IMG/VR virus record: IMGVR_UViG_3300018077_000007
Coordinates: 20,524-84,523 of that record
Length of the DNA: 64,000 nt
Strand: one strand, 5' to 3'
Source of the DNA: a virus
The notes beneath the pieces were generated by a model that did no database searches, was not told where the DNA came from, and was given only the letters and a program-made list of their open reading frames with translations. Positions 37,400-45,629 of this stretch are shown here, piece by piece (the stretch's first letter is position 1; each line of letters opens with the position of its first letter). A program made the position numbers and the translations under genes.

Positions 37400-37645
37400 A
37401 TGGCCCCTGAGACACCACCGCTCAACGGGTCGGGGATTGCCGCCGAGTTGACCCGGGCCTTGGTCCGCCCGATCATTTCTCTTTATCTAGTCGGCACCTG
37501 TGGCTGGCTGTGGCTCCATGGGCAGCCGGTTCCACCGGAATTGATGACCCTCACGACGGCGAGCGATGGATCGCCAAACGTGGAGGATAAAGAACGACCA
37601 TTTCTTTCCAGGTCGCCATGTGTGACGTGCCCTAGCAGCAGATGA
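37400..37645 (+). CDS. Holin-like membrane protein, probably truncated
   Basis: 81 residues. The N-terminal half (ALVRPIISLYLVGTCGWLWL then HGQPVPPELMTLTT) matches the pattern of small phage holins, where a second transmembrane segment normally follows PPELMTL. Here the frame instead enters polar text (ASDGSPNVEDKERPFLSRSP), so the second segment seems lost at ~37560. The unusual DNA from there to 38307 contains an HNH cassette that may have caused the truncation. Confidence 0.6.
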   Translation: MAPETPPLNGSGIAAELTRALVRPIISLYLVGTCGWLWLHGQPVPPELMTLTTASDGSPNVEDKERPFLSRSPCVTCPSSR

Positions 37646-37705
37646 GGTAAGGGCAGCGCGTTCCTCGGGTTCACAAGCCACGAATTTCCCCCGAACATTA
37701 TTTGC

Positions 37706-37733
37706 TTGACATGTTCATGTGCATGGATATACT
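37706..37733 (+). promoter_or_regulatory. Strong sigma70-type promoter
   Basis: TTGACA (37706-37711), 16-nt spacer, TATACT (37728-37733), in an AT-rich patch. The next ATG is 6 nt beyond the -10, so the first message is close to leaderless. Confidence 0.65.
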
Positions 37734-37739
37734 GGCACC

Positions 37740-37847
37740 ATGTTTAAAGTGAAACTCCCAACAGTCAAGTGTCCCAAGTGCGGGCATCAATGGACCCCCA
37801 AGGTCCGCATTATCACACGTTGCCCGCGTTGTTTTCGGCATATCTAA
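37740..37847 (+). CDS. 35-residue zinc-ribbon peptide
   Basis: MFKVKLPTVKCPKCGHQWTP then KVRIITRCPRCFRHI: a CxxC...CxxC rubredoxin-like zinc ribbon in 35 residues. It follows the 37706 promoter and precedes an HNH gene, so it is likely part of that mobile cassette, possibly a small regulator or DNA-binding helper. Confidence 0.6.
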   Translation: MFKVKLPTVKCPKCGHQWTPKVRIITRCPRCFRHI

Positions 37848-37854
37848 AACGGCT

Positions 37855-38307
37855 ATGTGGGCGGAAATGGGCGGAATTGGAAGGGGAAAGTGGGAAGAGA
37901 GATTTTTGAGCCGTGTACATAAATCGGATTCGTGTTGGCTATGGCGCGGTGGGGAATTCGTATCTGGATATGGGGCAGTCCAATGGAAAAGGAAACACCT
38001 TTCCGCGCATCGTGTTGCATGGCAATTAAAGTTTGGGCTAATCCCCCCAGGATTGAGCGTTCTGCACGCCTGCGATACTCCAGCCTGCGTGAATCCTGAG
38101 CATTTATCCCTTGGAACGCAAGGAGCCAACAATGCGGATATGGTTTCCAGGGGCCGAGCCCGAGGAAACGCCAGATTAGATCCTTTGCTGGTTCGTCAAA
38201 TAAGGTCCGCAAGCGGTACACAGGATCAGATCGCTCAGCAGTTCGGAATCTCGCAATCTTTAGTAAGCAAAATTGTTCATAGGAGGCTTTGGAAATGGGT
38301 TCTATGA
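37855..38307 (+). CDS. HNH homing endonuclease
   Basis: 150 residues from ATG 37855 (ATG 37867 also possible). HNH_3 core: CWLWRGGEFVSGYGAV, AHRVAWQLKFGLIPPG, LHACDTPACVNPEHLSLG, and a C-terminal HTH (QIAQQFGISQSLVSKIVH). Its sequence is closely related in layout to the antisense endonuclease at 14765. AT-richer than its neighbours, which suggests a recent arrival. Overlaps the next start. Confidence 0.85.
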   Translation: MWAEMGGIGRGKWEERFLSRVHKSDSCWLWRGGEFVSGYGAVQWKRKHLSAHRVAWQLKFGLIPPGLSVLHACDTPACVNPEHLSLGTQGANNADMVSRGRARGNARLDPLLVRQIRSASGTQDQIAQQFGISQSLVSKIVHRRLWKWVL

Positions 38308-38489
38308 AGGGAGGCCATATCGAGAGTGTCTACATCGCCCTGGTGTTCGGCGGCCGTCCCGAACAACGCCCGTGGTTTCGCTTTTGGTGGGGGGGGGCCC
38401 GGCGACGATGGATCTGGGTTTGGGTGCTGGGGGCCTGGGTGGGGGCGATGGGGATCATCCTAGCCCTGAGTGCGTGGGGAATCCTATAA
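38295..38489 (+). CDS. Small membrane protein of the lysis region
   Basis: 64 residues from ATG 38295 behind AGGAGG. Basic Trp/Arg-rich N-terminal half then one transmembrane helix (WVLGAWVGAMGIILALSAWG). Could be a holin or antiholin, by location. Confidence 0.6.
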   Translation: MGSMKGGHIESVYIALVFGGRPEQRPWFRFWWGGARRRWIWVWVLGAWVGAMGIILALSAWGIL

Positions 38490-38502
38490 GAGGAGGGGGC
38501 TC

Positions 38503-38679
38503 ATGCGACAATTCCTGTTCGGACTTTTGATGGGGACGGTGCTGGCCACGGCGGGGGGCGTCTGGGCGTGGGGGCATACCCCGACCGACCAACTCCGGGG
38601 ATTACGCGATGATCTCCAGCGGCAGCAGCAGCAAGAACAGATCGACCGGATGCTGCGCCCGCTGCAACGACCCTGTTAA
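38503..38679 (+). CDS. Spanin-like inner-membrane protein
   Basis: 58 residues. One N-terminal membrane segment (FLFGLLMGTVLATAGGVWAW) and a periplasmic helix rich in Gln (DDLQRQQQQEQIDRMLRPLQ), as in i-spanins. AGGAGGGGG precedes the ATG. It is followed by a lipoprotein gene, the usual o-spanin position. Confidence 0.6.
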   Translation: MRQFLFGLLMGTVLATAGGVWAWGHTPTDQLRGLRDDLQRQQQQEQIDRMLRPLQRPC

Positions 38680-38739
38680 GGTGGGGAGAGGTTCAATTCT
38701 GCCCTGCGGGACAACGTCTCAAGAGGAGGAGGATTCACC

Positions 38740-39072
38740 ATGAAGAAGCTCTTGATTGTTCTGCTCAGCGCGGTCCTGCTGAGCGGGTGCGCCGCGTTCG
38801 GCATCACGCCCATCGGGACCGTGGCGACCACCGGGATCACCTGTTACGCGGTGAAGGATCGGGATCTCGTGATCGCCCTGGGCCTGATCCTGTGTGAAAA
38901 GGAGGGCAAAGTGGTCGGGACGGCGGGCGGGGCCGCGCCGGGGTTAGGCCACGGGATTGCCCCGGTGTTGGGGGCGGCGCTTTTGGGCGCCGGGATCGCT
39001 GTGGGGGCGGGAATGCTTGAGATCGGGGTACCGGCGACGGCCGTCACGATCTCGCCGCCCGTGGTGCCGTAA
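38740..39072 (+). CDS. Lipoprotein of the lysis region
   Basis: 110 residues. Lipobox LLSGC after MKKLLIVLLSAV marks Cys17 as the acylated residue. Two Gly/Ala hydrophobic stretches follow. A putative outer-membrane component, possibly o-spanin-like, though longer and less Pro-rich than classical o-spanins. It implies a diderm host. AAGAGGAGGA ribosome binding site. Confidence 0.7.
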   Translation: MKKLLIVLLSAVLLSGCAAFGITPIGTVATTGITCYAVKDRDLVIALGLILCEKEGKVVGTAGGAAPGLGHGIAPVLGAALLGAGIAVGAGMLEIGVPATAVTISPPVVP

Positions 39073-39297
39073 ATGGACCGCTCCCGTACCGAACATCTCG
39101 CTTGGTGCAAGCAACGGGCGCTGGCCATCGTGGATGCTGGCGATCTGCACCAGGCCTTCAGCAGCATGGTCAGCGATCTCGGGAAACATCCTGATACGAT
39201 TGAGCATCCTGGCATTTTACTCGGGGCGGCGCTCTTGATGAGCGGACGCCTATCGACCGCCACAAAGATGCGGTCGTTTATCGAGGGGTTCAATTAA
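39073..39297 (+). CDS. Conserved small phage protein
   Basis: 74 residues: CKQRALAIVDAGDLHQAFSS then MVSDLGKHPDT, a motif I recognise as a widespread phage protein of unknown function. Starts immediately after the lipoprotein stop. Confidence 0.7.
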   Translation: MDRSRTEHLAWCKQRALAIVDAGDLHQAFSSMVSDLGKHPDTIEHPGILLGAALLMSGRLSTATKMRSFIEGFN

Positions 39298-39303
39298 GGG
39301 GAC

Positions 39304-39591
39304 ATGCCGATGGAGCCGACCGTCCGTTACCGCGTGGTGGTGACGAAAATCACCGAGAAGATCACGAGGAAACCCACATGGCAGTGTCTCTATACCGATG
39401 TGACCTTTGCCGACGTGCGCCGCCAGAACCCCGACGCCAAGCAATACGACTATGCCACGGGCGACCTTCCCACCGTGGAAAGTAACGAAATCTACAATCA
39501 GACCGTCGGTGGCGAGTTTGATCTGTGGGGTGTGATCCAGGCGGTGAATGCCAAATCGGCCCCTGGGGGTAACCCCCTGCCCGGAGCGTAA
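39304..39591 (+). CDS. Unknown small protein
   Basis: 95 residues (ATG 39304 or 39310). Strand-rich N-terminus (RYRVVVTKITEKITRKPTWQ). No recognised family. Part of the early cluster of small genes. Confidence 0.6.
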   Translation: MPMEPTVRYRVVVTKITEKITRKPTWQCLYTDVTFADVRRQNPDAKQYDYATGDLPTVESNEIYNQTVGGEFDLWGVIQAVNAKSAPGGNPLPGA

Positions 39592-39596
39592 GGGAC

Positions 39597-39839
39597 ATGG
39601 GTGCGTCTTTTTACTGGCAAGCTGTCTCGGGAACCGAGTTGGGCGTAGACGCTCCGAGCTCGTTTCTTATGATGTTGCGCAAGGCGTTCGGAAACGAGCC
39701 GTGGACCCTCACTACTTTCAGCATTGAGCGGCTTGAGGGGATGGCGGCGGCGGACGAAACGCATTTTGAAGCCCTGCATCGGCTCATAGATGCGATCCAC
39801 ACGCATGGGGCAATCCGGGTCTGGGGGGAATCACGATGA
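39597..39839 (+). CDS. Unknown small protein
   Basis: 80 residues, mixed alpha/beta (SSFLMMLRKAFGNEPWTLTT; HFEALHRLIDAIHTHGAIRV). Stop overlaps the next ATG. No recognised function. Confidence 0.6.
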   Translation: MGASFYWQAVSGTELGVDAPSSFLMMLRKAFGNEPWTLTTFSIERLEGMAAADETHFEALHRLIDAIHTHGAIRVWGESR

Positions 39840-40192
39840 ACGAGCACCTGTCCAAGCCGCAACTGGAGCTTCTTCGCGCGGCCTGTAGGGGCGAGGGCAA
39901 AGTCCGCCATTGGGGTACACTCCCCCGCACGCTTGAAATCCTCCGTAGCGCTGGCTACATCAAGAAGGATTTGGCGATTCGGGATGAGGTAGCGCGCGGC
40001 AAATTCCTCGAAGGGCAACGGACCATGATCGCGATGGCCTCTAAACAATTGGAGGCGGGCGATTGGCAAGGCGCACTGTCGTCCCTCCGATCAGCGGAGG
40101 ATGCCCAGCGGCAACTGGACCAGCAGGCCGATTGGATCACGGAGGCGGGGCGGGCGGTGGTGGTGGAGGCGTCTGCGCCAGATCATGCTTGA
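39836..40192 (+). CDS. Unknown helical protein
   Basis: 118 residues. The first half resembles a winged-helix fold (SKPQLELLRAACRGEGKVRH; LEILRSAGYIKKDLA); the second is a helical hairpin. Possibly DNA-binding. Overlaps both neighbours. Confidence 0.6.
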   Translation: MNEHLSKPQLELLRAACRGEGKVRHWGTLPRTLEILRSAGYIKKDLAIRDEVARGKFLEGQRTMIAMASKQLEAGDWQGALSSLRSAEDAQRQLDQQADWITEAGRAVVVEASAPDHA

Positions 40193-40355
40193 GCACGAGC
40201 GCATTGCCCTCAACCCCTGTGGATGCCGGAACGACAAGGTGACGGGGCTCTATACGTTCATCTGCCCGGCCCATGAAGGGGAGCGAGATGCCGCGCTTGG
40301 GCAAGCGCGGTTGAAACGGAAGACGCCGACTCAAGAGAGTGAGGGAACGCCATGA
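40185..40355 (+). CDS. Small Cys/His protein
   Basis: 56 residues from ATG 40185 with NPCGCRNDKVTGLYTFICPA followed by HEGE, a possible zinc knuckle. Overlaps the next gene (ATGA). Confidence 0.5.
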   Translation: MLEHERIALNPCGCRNDKVTGLYTFICPAHEGERDAALGQARLKRKTPTQESEGTP

Positions 40356-40771
40356 GACCTCAAGACGCCAAAATTGGGACGCGGGTTCGTTCGCTCGTTG
40401 CGTTTTCGGGGGTTCCGCTCGGAACTGAGGACGTGATTGACGAGGATTACAGGACGGGCGTGACTATCGCATGGGACGTGCCGGAGCATCGGTTGCCGAC
40501 CGGCTATCGCATCTACGACGGCAGACCAGCGATTCAAAGCGGGATTCTCCGAGATGGATTCGACAAGGCCACGGCGTTGCATTATTTGGCCGTGGTGCTG
40601 CTCTGTGACATCTGCGGCCTCCGACTTTCTGAGGATGATGCCCTCGGGTGCTCTTTGGAGGGGTGTGACGCCTTCCTCTGCGGAAAGTGGGTTTGCGAGA
40701 CGGACCACCGGGACACCCATGGGGCAGGTCGGCAGTATGCCAGGGATGTACGCGGGAGGGAGAGGCCGTGA
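40352..40771 (+). CDS. Zinc-binding-type protein, unknown
   Basis: 139 residues. Beta-rich N-terminal domain (GTRVRSLVAFSGVPLGTEDV) then a Cys-rich C-terminus (CDICGLRL, CSLEGCDAFLCGKWVCETDH) resembling a treble-clef or LIM-like zinc site. Overlaps its neighbours. Confidence 0.6.
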   Translation: MRPQDAKIGTRVRSLVAFSGVPLGTEDVIDEDYRTGVTIAWDVPEHRLPTGYRIYDGRPAIQSGILRDGFDKATALHYLAVVLLCDICGLRLSEDDALGCSLEGCDAFLCGKWVCETDHRDTHGAGRQYARDVRGRERP

Positions 40772-40941
40772 TGAAAACGAAGAAGTACGAGGCGCAAGTC
40801 GCGGAGATTCGCTGGCAGGAGCAGGAGTGGCGACTCGCCGTCACCGATGGGGCATTCACGCTTGTTGTGAATGACAAATTCAAACGCCGGGATGCGCTGG
40901 TGACAGCGATGCGGGCGTTAAGAAAAGGAGCGGGAAAATGA
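40771..40941 (+). CDS. Small basic protein
   Basis: 56 residues (GTG 40768 also possible). Strand-strand-helix text (VAEIRWQEQEWRLAVTDGAF; DALVTAMRALRKG). GGGAGGGAGAGG precedes it. Unknown. Confidence 0.55.
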   Translation: MKTKKYEAQVAEIRWQEQEWRLAVTDGAFTLVVNDKFKRRDALVTAMRALRKGAGK

Positions 40942-41555
40942 TTGACCGACGGCAACTAGAGGAAACGCTCCACGCCCGATTTGGCGGAGTGATTAGCTCG
41001 GGGTCCCACGCGCCAGACGGCCTCGGGTGCGCCCTGGAGGTCTGGTCGCAGGCCGAGGGGGTGGCGTGGACTGACAACCCGAGGGCGCTGGATCTGCCGG
41101 ATATTCGCCCGCTGAATGACGGTCCCTGGCCGTCGGACTCGCTACGCACGGAATGGATGGTCAACGTGCTCCACGCGGTTGTCCCAGCGTGGCGGCACGA
41201 CCGCGTGGGGTTTGCCCGGCGACTCGCGCTCGGGACGGTACGGGATCTGCTCCCGCCTCTCCTGAGGCGAATCGGGATGACGCAAGCGGCGGACGGCTGC
41301 GCGTCGGCTGCGGATTTGCCAGGCGCCAGGCACGCCGCCTGGCACGCCGCCAGGTACGCCGCCGACGCCGCCGCCGACGCCGCCGCCGCCAGGTACGCCG
41401 CCGCCGCCAGGTACGCCGCCAGGCACGCCGCCAGGCACGCCGCCGACGCCGCCGACGCCGCCGCCGCCGCCGGCAGGAGCGAGAGCGGCAGTACTATGCT
41501 GATCCGCGCGTGCCAGGTGTGGATCGCGGCGGCGGAAGAGGGGGAACGGAAATGA
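40938..41555 (+). CDS. Protein with Ala-rich repeat tract
   Basis: 205 residues. Ordered N-terminal ~120 residues, then an expanded tract of AARYAAD/AARHAA units (about residues 133-180), then a short C-terminal helix with CQVWIAAAEEG. The tract is encoded by a GCCGCC-based repeat and probably varies by slippage. Similar Ala-rich helical tracts occur in many GC-rich phage proteins. Function unknown. Confidence 0.6.
   Translation: MIDRRQLEETLHARFGGVISSGSHAPDGLGCALEVWSQAEGVAWTDNPRALDLPDIRPLNDGPWPSDSLRTEWMVNVLHAVVPAWRHDRVGFARRLALGTVRDLLPPLLRRIGMTQAADGCASAADLPGARHAAWHAARYAADAAADAAAARYAAAARYAARHAARHAADAADAAAAAGRSESGSTMLIRACQVWIAAAEEGERK
41320..41475 (+). repeat. GCC-rich low-complexity repeat in coding DNA
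   Basis: Imperfect units built from gccgccaggtacgcc, gccgccgacgcc and gccgccaggcacgcc, all in one frame, so it is a coding microsatellite. No fixed unit length with conserved and variable blocks, unlike the array at 55505. Confidence 0.7.
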
Positions 41556-41600
41556 ATCCCGGCATTGTGATGAGAAAGCGAAACTCGCACGGGGGAACCC

Positions 41601-42509
41601 ATGAAACTCCTCACGACCCTTGATCGCGCGAAGTGGCTGGAGGCCCGGCAGCTTGGGATTGGCTCCTCGGATGCCCCGGTGCTGGTCGGGGCGAGCCGGC
41701 GGAAGAGCCTCCTCGAGCTCTACGCCGAGAAAGCCGGGCTCGTAGAAGACAGCACCGAAGAGACCGAGTTGATGGAGGCGGGCCTGGAGCTCCAGCCGGG
41801 GATCGGGCGCATGTTCGCCCGGCGCACGGGGCGGACGCTGATCGACGTGGCGCCGTGGACCGTGTATCAGAGTGCCGAGGAGCCCTGGGCGCTGGCTTCG
41901 CCGGACTTCTTCTGCGGCCCCGTCAACGGGCACGAGACTCCTGGGGGCGTCGAGGTGAAGTTCGTCACCTTCGTCCAGGGGGACGACTGGGACGAGGAGC
42001 CGCCGCTGGCCGCGCAGATTCAGGTCCAGCACCAGATGTACGTCTGCGAGCGGGACTGGTGGACCGTGGCGGGGCTCGTCCGGGGGAAGCTCAAATATGC
42101 CGACGTGGAGCGGGATGAGCGGTTCCTCAAGGTGTTATGCGGACTGGCTCGGGACTTTATGCGCCGGATCGAGTTGCAGGATCCGCCGACGCCGGACGCC
42201 TCCGAGTCGGCCCGCCGGATCCTGGCCGGGTTATTTCCCCGCGAAGCGATGGGCAAGGTGATCCCGCTCCCGCCCGAGGCGTGGACGTGGGATGAGCAGT
42301 ATGTCACGGCGACGGCGGACGAGAAGGACGCCAAAGCGCGGAAGGACGAGGCCGGGAACCAACTCCGGGCGTTGATCGGGGATGCCGAGCGCGGGGTCTT
42401 GCCGGGGGGCGGATCCTGGACCCTCAAGACTATCGAGCGGCACGAGCAACCTCGGGAGGCCCGCACGATTACCTACCGGGATCTCCGGCGGCATAAGGAG
42501 AAATCATGA
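41601..42509 (+). CDS. YqaJ-type viral recombinase (exonuclease)
   Basis: 302 residues. Lambda-exonuclease/YqaJ fold: QLGIGSSDAPVLVG at the N-terminus, ELMEAGLELQPGI, ALASPDFF then GGVEVKF (catalytic Asp...Glu-x-Lys), and AQIQVQHQMYVC. Such 5'-3' exonucleases make ssDNA for annealing. The stop overlaps the start of the next gene, its likely partner. Confidence 0.85.
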   Translation: MKLLTTLDRAKWLEARQLGIGSSDAPVLVGASRRKSLLELYAEKAGLVEDSTEETELMEAGLELQPGIGRMFARRTGRTLIDVAPWTVYQSAEEPWALASPDFFCGPVNGHETPGGVEVKFVTFVQGDDWDEEPPLAAQIQVQHQMYVCERDWWTVAGLVRGKLKYADVERDERFLKVLCGLARDFMRRIELQDPPTPDASESARRILAGLFPREAMGKVIPLPPEAWTWDEQYVTATADEKDAKARKDEAGNQLRALIGDAERGVLPGGGSWTLKTIERHEQPREARTITYRDLRRHKEKS

Positions 42510-43708
42510 TAGGCGAACAGGACGAACCGAAAAAACCGGAAATCCGAGAACCCGAAGTGATCGAATCCTGGGGGAACCCGCTGGCGGCCCTGAACCGAGT
42601 GGAGATTGATATTCAGATCGCCACGGCCAAGCGGTGGCCGCGCTCCATTGGGCGGTTCAAGGAGCTCGTCCGCACCCTGGCCACGTTGGACGAGGAGACG
42701 GCGGGGAGTATGTTCTACGCCCTGCCCCGAGAGGGGCGGACTATTGATGGCCCGTCGATCCGGTTCGCGGAGATCGTCGGGTCGGCGTGGACCAACCTCC
42801 GGTACGGGGGGCGCATCATGGGGATTGACGAGCGGCACGTCACCGCGCAGGGGGCCGCGTTCGATCTCGAGAACAACCTGGCGTGCACCGTTGAAGTCAA
42901 GCGCCGCATCACGGACAAGCATAACCGGCGGTATTCTGACGACATGATTACCACAACGTCACAGGCCGCCATTTCGATCGCCCTGCGCAACGCCATCTTT
43001 CGCGTGGTGCCGTTCGCGCTCATCAAGGATGTCTACGAGGAAGCGCGGACGGCATCAATCGGCAAAGGCAAGACGATGGCGCAACGCCGCCAGCTCGCCG
43101 CCGACACGTTCGCCAAGTGGGGCGTCGCCCCAGACAAGATGTGCGCAGTGGCAGGCAAGGCTTCCCTCGACGATCTCGATGACGAGGCGTTGATCAAGCT
43201 GCGGGGGATCGTGACCGCGATCCGGGACGGGGAGACCACGATAGACGAGGTGCTCCGAGAGGTCCTCGCCCCGACCACGGAGGAGAAATCAAACGAAGCG
43301 AAAGGCAAACTCACCACGCTGACTGAGAAGCTCGAAACGGCCCAGGATCGACGATCTCCAGGGGGACCGGTGCCTTCCCCTCCCCCCCCCCTGGAAAGTC
43401 CAGCGGCGGTGCCGCAGGGGACCCCAGAGGTTAAGTCCGAGCCGAAGGCGGTCGAACCGCCTCCCGAAACCGGAGCGCCCCTTGACGCAGGCGGTCCCAG
43501 TCCAGAGCGGGACGCCGTGCTCATGGACATCACGGCCCTGATGGCCGAGATTCGACCCACGCCCGAGGAGGAACAATGGATGTGGGGAAAATACGGCGGC
43601 GGGATGGGGGAACCGGCACCCATCGAGCGGCTGGTGGCGATGCGCACCTATTTGCAGGGTGTGCTTGCGGCGGTGGCGGCGAAACGGCCAGCTGCGCGAA
43701 AGAAGTAA
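42506..43708 (+). CDS. Putative single-strand annealing/recombination partner
   Basis: 400 residues. Core: SMFYALPREGRTIDGPSIRF, ITTTSQAAISIALRNAIFRV and VPFALIKDVYEEAR, a protein type that I recall next to YqaJ exonucleases in many phages. The C-terminal third is a Pro-rich linker plus a short helical domain. Function as an annealing protein is inferred from context; I cannot name the family with confidence. Confidence 0.65.
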   Translation: MIGEQDEPKKPEIREPEVIESWGNPLAALNRVEIDIQIATAKRWPRSIGRFKELVRTLATLDEETAGSMFYALPREGRTIDGPSIRFAEIVGSAWTNLRYGGRIMGIDERHVTAQGAAFDLENNLACTVEVKRRITDKHNRRYSDDMITTTSQAAISIALRNAIFRVVPFALIKDVYEEARTASIGKGKTMAQRRQLAADTFAKWGVAPDKMCAVAGKASLDDLDDEALIKLRGIVTAIRDGETTIDEVLREVLAPTTEEKSNEAKGKLTTLTEKLETAQDRRSPGGPVPSPPPPLESPAAVPQGTPEVKSEPKAVEPPPETGAPLDAGGPSPERDAVLMDITALMAEIRPTPEEEQWMWGKYGGGMGEPAPIERLVAMRTYLQGVLAAVAAKRPAARKK

Positions 43709-43709
43709 G

Positions 43710-43847
43710 ATGCCCACGCACACGTTCACCCCCGGAGACATTCGCGCCCTGAAGCGGGCGAAGCAGTATGTGTCGTTTCCGATAGGAAAGACCGGGCGCT
43801 ATGAAGTGTTAAGCGCGAGCCTCGTCAACGGCAGGTGGCGGGCCTGA
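43710..43847 (+). CDS. Small protein, unknown
   Basis: 45 residues (TPGDIRALKRAKQYVSFPIG; GRYEVLSASLVNGRW). Begins right after the previous stop. Unknown. Confidence 0.5.
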   Translation: MPTHTFTPGDIRALKRAKQYVSFPIGKTGRYEVLSASLVNGRWRA

Positions 43848-43883
43848 CCGTCGCTCGCCGTGGCGGTGCGCCACGGATGCCAG

Positions 43884-44072
43884 ATGAACCCCAAACATCT
43901 TTTTCAAGATAAGAAAGCGTCAGATATTTTCGATACATGGATCGCGGCGGTGGCCCGGTTGCTGAAATATCACAGCACCGATGCGTATAACGACGCCTGT
44001 CGCCTGAATCGCACCGAGGTCATTCGCCGGATCACGGCCCTCCCGGTGCGGACGTATACGATCAGGGGGTAG
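43884..44072 (+). CDS. Small protein, unknown
   Basis: 62 residues from ATG 43884; a GTG at 43860 would add 8 residues, and neither start has a convincing ribosome binding site. Helical (KKASDIFDTWIAAVARLLKY), basic C-terminus. Confidence 0.5.
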   Translation: MNPKHLFQDKKASDIFDTWIAAVARLLKYHSTDAYNDACRLNRTEVIRRITALPVRTYTIRG

Positions 44073-44074
44073 CC

Positions 44075-44284
44075 GTGCCGGGCTTTACGAGATTTCAGGA
44101 GTCCGCCCCGGCGCGCCCCACCCTCTGGCCTCCAGCCTTTGGACTCGGCCAGCGGATCGGGGAATCGGCCCGGCGGTTGAATCTGTCCTATGCGGACGCC
44201 AAGGCGAAGGTGCAGGTGAGCCGGGCGCGGGGGCTCCGGCGGGCGCGCCAGGCGATGCGCGCCAAGAGAATGAAGAGAGAATGA
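44075..44284 (+). CDS. Small basic protein
   Basis: 69 residues from GTG 44075. Arg/Ala-rich C-terminal helix (AKVQVSRARGLRRARQAMRA), possibly nucleic-acid binding. Overlaps the next start. Confidence 0.5.
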   Translation: MPGFTRFQESAPARPTLWPPAFGLGQRIGESARRLNLSYADAKAKVQVSRARGLRRARQAMRAKRMKRE

Positions 44285-44550
44285 TGCGGCGCGAATTCAC
44301 GATTGAGCCAGCCGATTGGGCCGAACTTGTTCGCCTCTCGCATGAGGCTCTGAACATGCCGGTCATGGCGTTATCCCTTGCCGATGGCCTCGCGGGGCGT
44401 GATTTCGCGTCGCAGGCGAGAGAAGCTGTCATGCGCGTGTGGAGCCGGCTTGGCCGGAAATATGGATTCCACGAAGACACGACTGAACCTGTGAATGAGT
44501 CTGAGCGACGCATTTCCGCTATCGTTCGGGAACCGGATAGTGCTTTCTGA
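44281..44550 (+). CDS. Small helical protein, unknown
   Basis: 89 residues (EFTIEPADWAELVRLSHEAL; REAVMRVWSRLGRKYGFHED). Coupled to the previous gene by ATGA overlap. No family recognised. The following ~110 nt hold only very short frames. Confidence 0.55.
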   Translation: MMRREFTIEPADWAELVRLSHEALNMPVMALSLADGLAGRDFASQAREAVMRVWSRLGRKYGFHEDTTEPVNESERRISAIVREPDSAF

Positions 44551-44660
44551 TGCCGAGGCTGAGGGTTATGTCACCACGCTGCTCCAGCACTTCGCAGCAG
44601 CACGGGCGGGCGCGGAGTAGCGCAGAGGAATAGAGATGTCAACTACCACTGCCCAGCCGG

Positions 44661-45098
44661 ATGAGTGATATGGACTGGAAAACAGCAGAAGGCCAAGTTG
44701 TCGAACTGAAGTACGAGCTTGCCGAGGCGCTGGCAGAAGTCACACGCACGAATCAGCAACTTCGAGAGCACGATTTCAAAATCAATGAGTTGACTGCCTC
44801 CCTCCGCACTCTCACCGCGCAGGTAGGGGCGATGCGGTCCCTGTTGGAACGAGTCCGCACAGCCGAGGACCCCAAGGAATACTTGTCTAATCTTAAGGCG
44901 GTTCTTGGGTCGTCCGACGCCGGTCTTTCCCTCCTCCAGGTGGTGGAGGCGGCGCAGGCATTTATGGCCCAGAGCTTTTTAGATCACGATCAGGACCAAC
45001 GCAGGATTTCCATCATCCGAGGCAGCGGGTATGCGGAATTAGCAGCCGCCATCGCCGCGCTCCAGCGGGAGCCGGGATGGGAGAAGATCGGTGCCTGA
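44661..45098 (+). CDS. Coiled-coil protein, unknown
   Basis: 145 residues (ATG 44661 or 44670). First half is a heptad coiled coil (VVELKYELAEALAEVTRTNQ; INELTASLRTLTAQVGAMRS). The second half is helical (AAAIAALQREPGWEKIG). Overlaps the next gene. Confidence 0.6.
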   Translation: MSDMDWKTAEGQVVELKYELAEALAEVTRTNQQLREHDFKINELTASLRTLTAQVGAMRSLLERVRTAEDPKEYLSNLKAVLGSSDAGLSLLQVVEAAQAFMAQSFLDHDQDQRRISIIRGSGYAELAAAIAALQREPGWEKIGA

Positions 45099-45537
45099 CC
45101 CTCTTGACCTCGACGCGATCAAGGCGTACTGCGAAGCGGATCAGCCAGGCGGTTCAAGCTGGATCAACTTCTTAGGGTGTGCGCGCCGCGATCTCCCCCG
45201 CTGCCTGGACGTGATCGAGACGATGCGGGAGGCGCTGGCAAAAATAGAGCGGTGGCCTATCGGGGATGAGGCCGGAATCCGGGAGATGTGTCGGGTCGCC
45301 CTTGCGCTCGTGAAGGATGGGGGTAAAAACGTGAGCATGGCAACGCTGGAACGAGCTATCGTGGTTGAAGCCCGGAAAGTGCTGAAGAATCCAAAACTGC
45401 GGATCAAGGACATCATGGAGTGGTCAACCAGCAAGATGAAAGAGAATGACGGGGAGATTATCATTCGCGTTGACGATCCAGGTGTCTACGTCGCCGTGAA
45501 GCGGGAACATGACCATCGAAAGCAGAAAAACTCCTGA
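45091..45537 (+). CDS. Small protein, paralogue of the gene at 45629
   Basis: 148 residues from GTG 45091. Begins MPDPLDLDAIKAYC; the gene at 45629 begins MPEPFDLVAIKADC and shares the spacing of later motifs (RDLPRCLDVIETMREAL vs TDLLHCVAVIEALQEAL; VALALVKDGGK vs ATLGLVRGGGK). This copy carries an extra C-terminal domain (ARKVLKNPKLRIKDIMEWST). Tandem duplication is evident. Confidence 0.6.
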   Translation: MPDPLDLDAIKAYCEADQPGGSSWINFLGCARRDLPRCLDVIETMREALAKIERWPIGDEAGIREMCRVALALVKDGGKNVSMATLERAIVVEARKVLKNPKLRIKDIMEWSTSKMKENDGEIIIRVDDPGVYVAVKREHDHRKQKNS

Positions 45538-45629
45538 TGCCAACGTGTAAACGCTGTGCCGTTCGGTCGATCTGCTGGCTCTGCTGGGGTTGTGCGAAGC
45601 ACTGTTGCCGGGGCAAAGGAGGCTCCTGA
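45537..45629 (+). CDS. 30-residue Cys-rich peptide
   Basis: MPTCKRCAVRSICWLCWGCA then KHCCRGKGGS: seven Cys in 30 residues with CxxC pairs. Overlaps the previous stop and the next start by 1 nt each (TGATG), so it is exactly threaded between two paralogous genes. Possibly a zinc-binding microprotein. Confidence 0.5.
   Translation: MPTCKRCAVRSICWLCWGCAKHCCRGKGGS

Noticed and set aside
41320-41475. Second guide array
   Set aside because: No constant/variable alternation or fixed period; it is a coding Ala-rich microsatellite.
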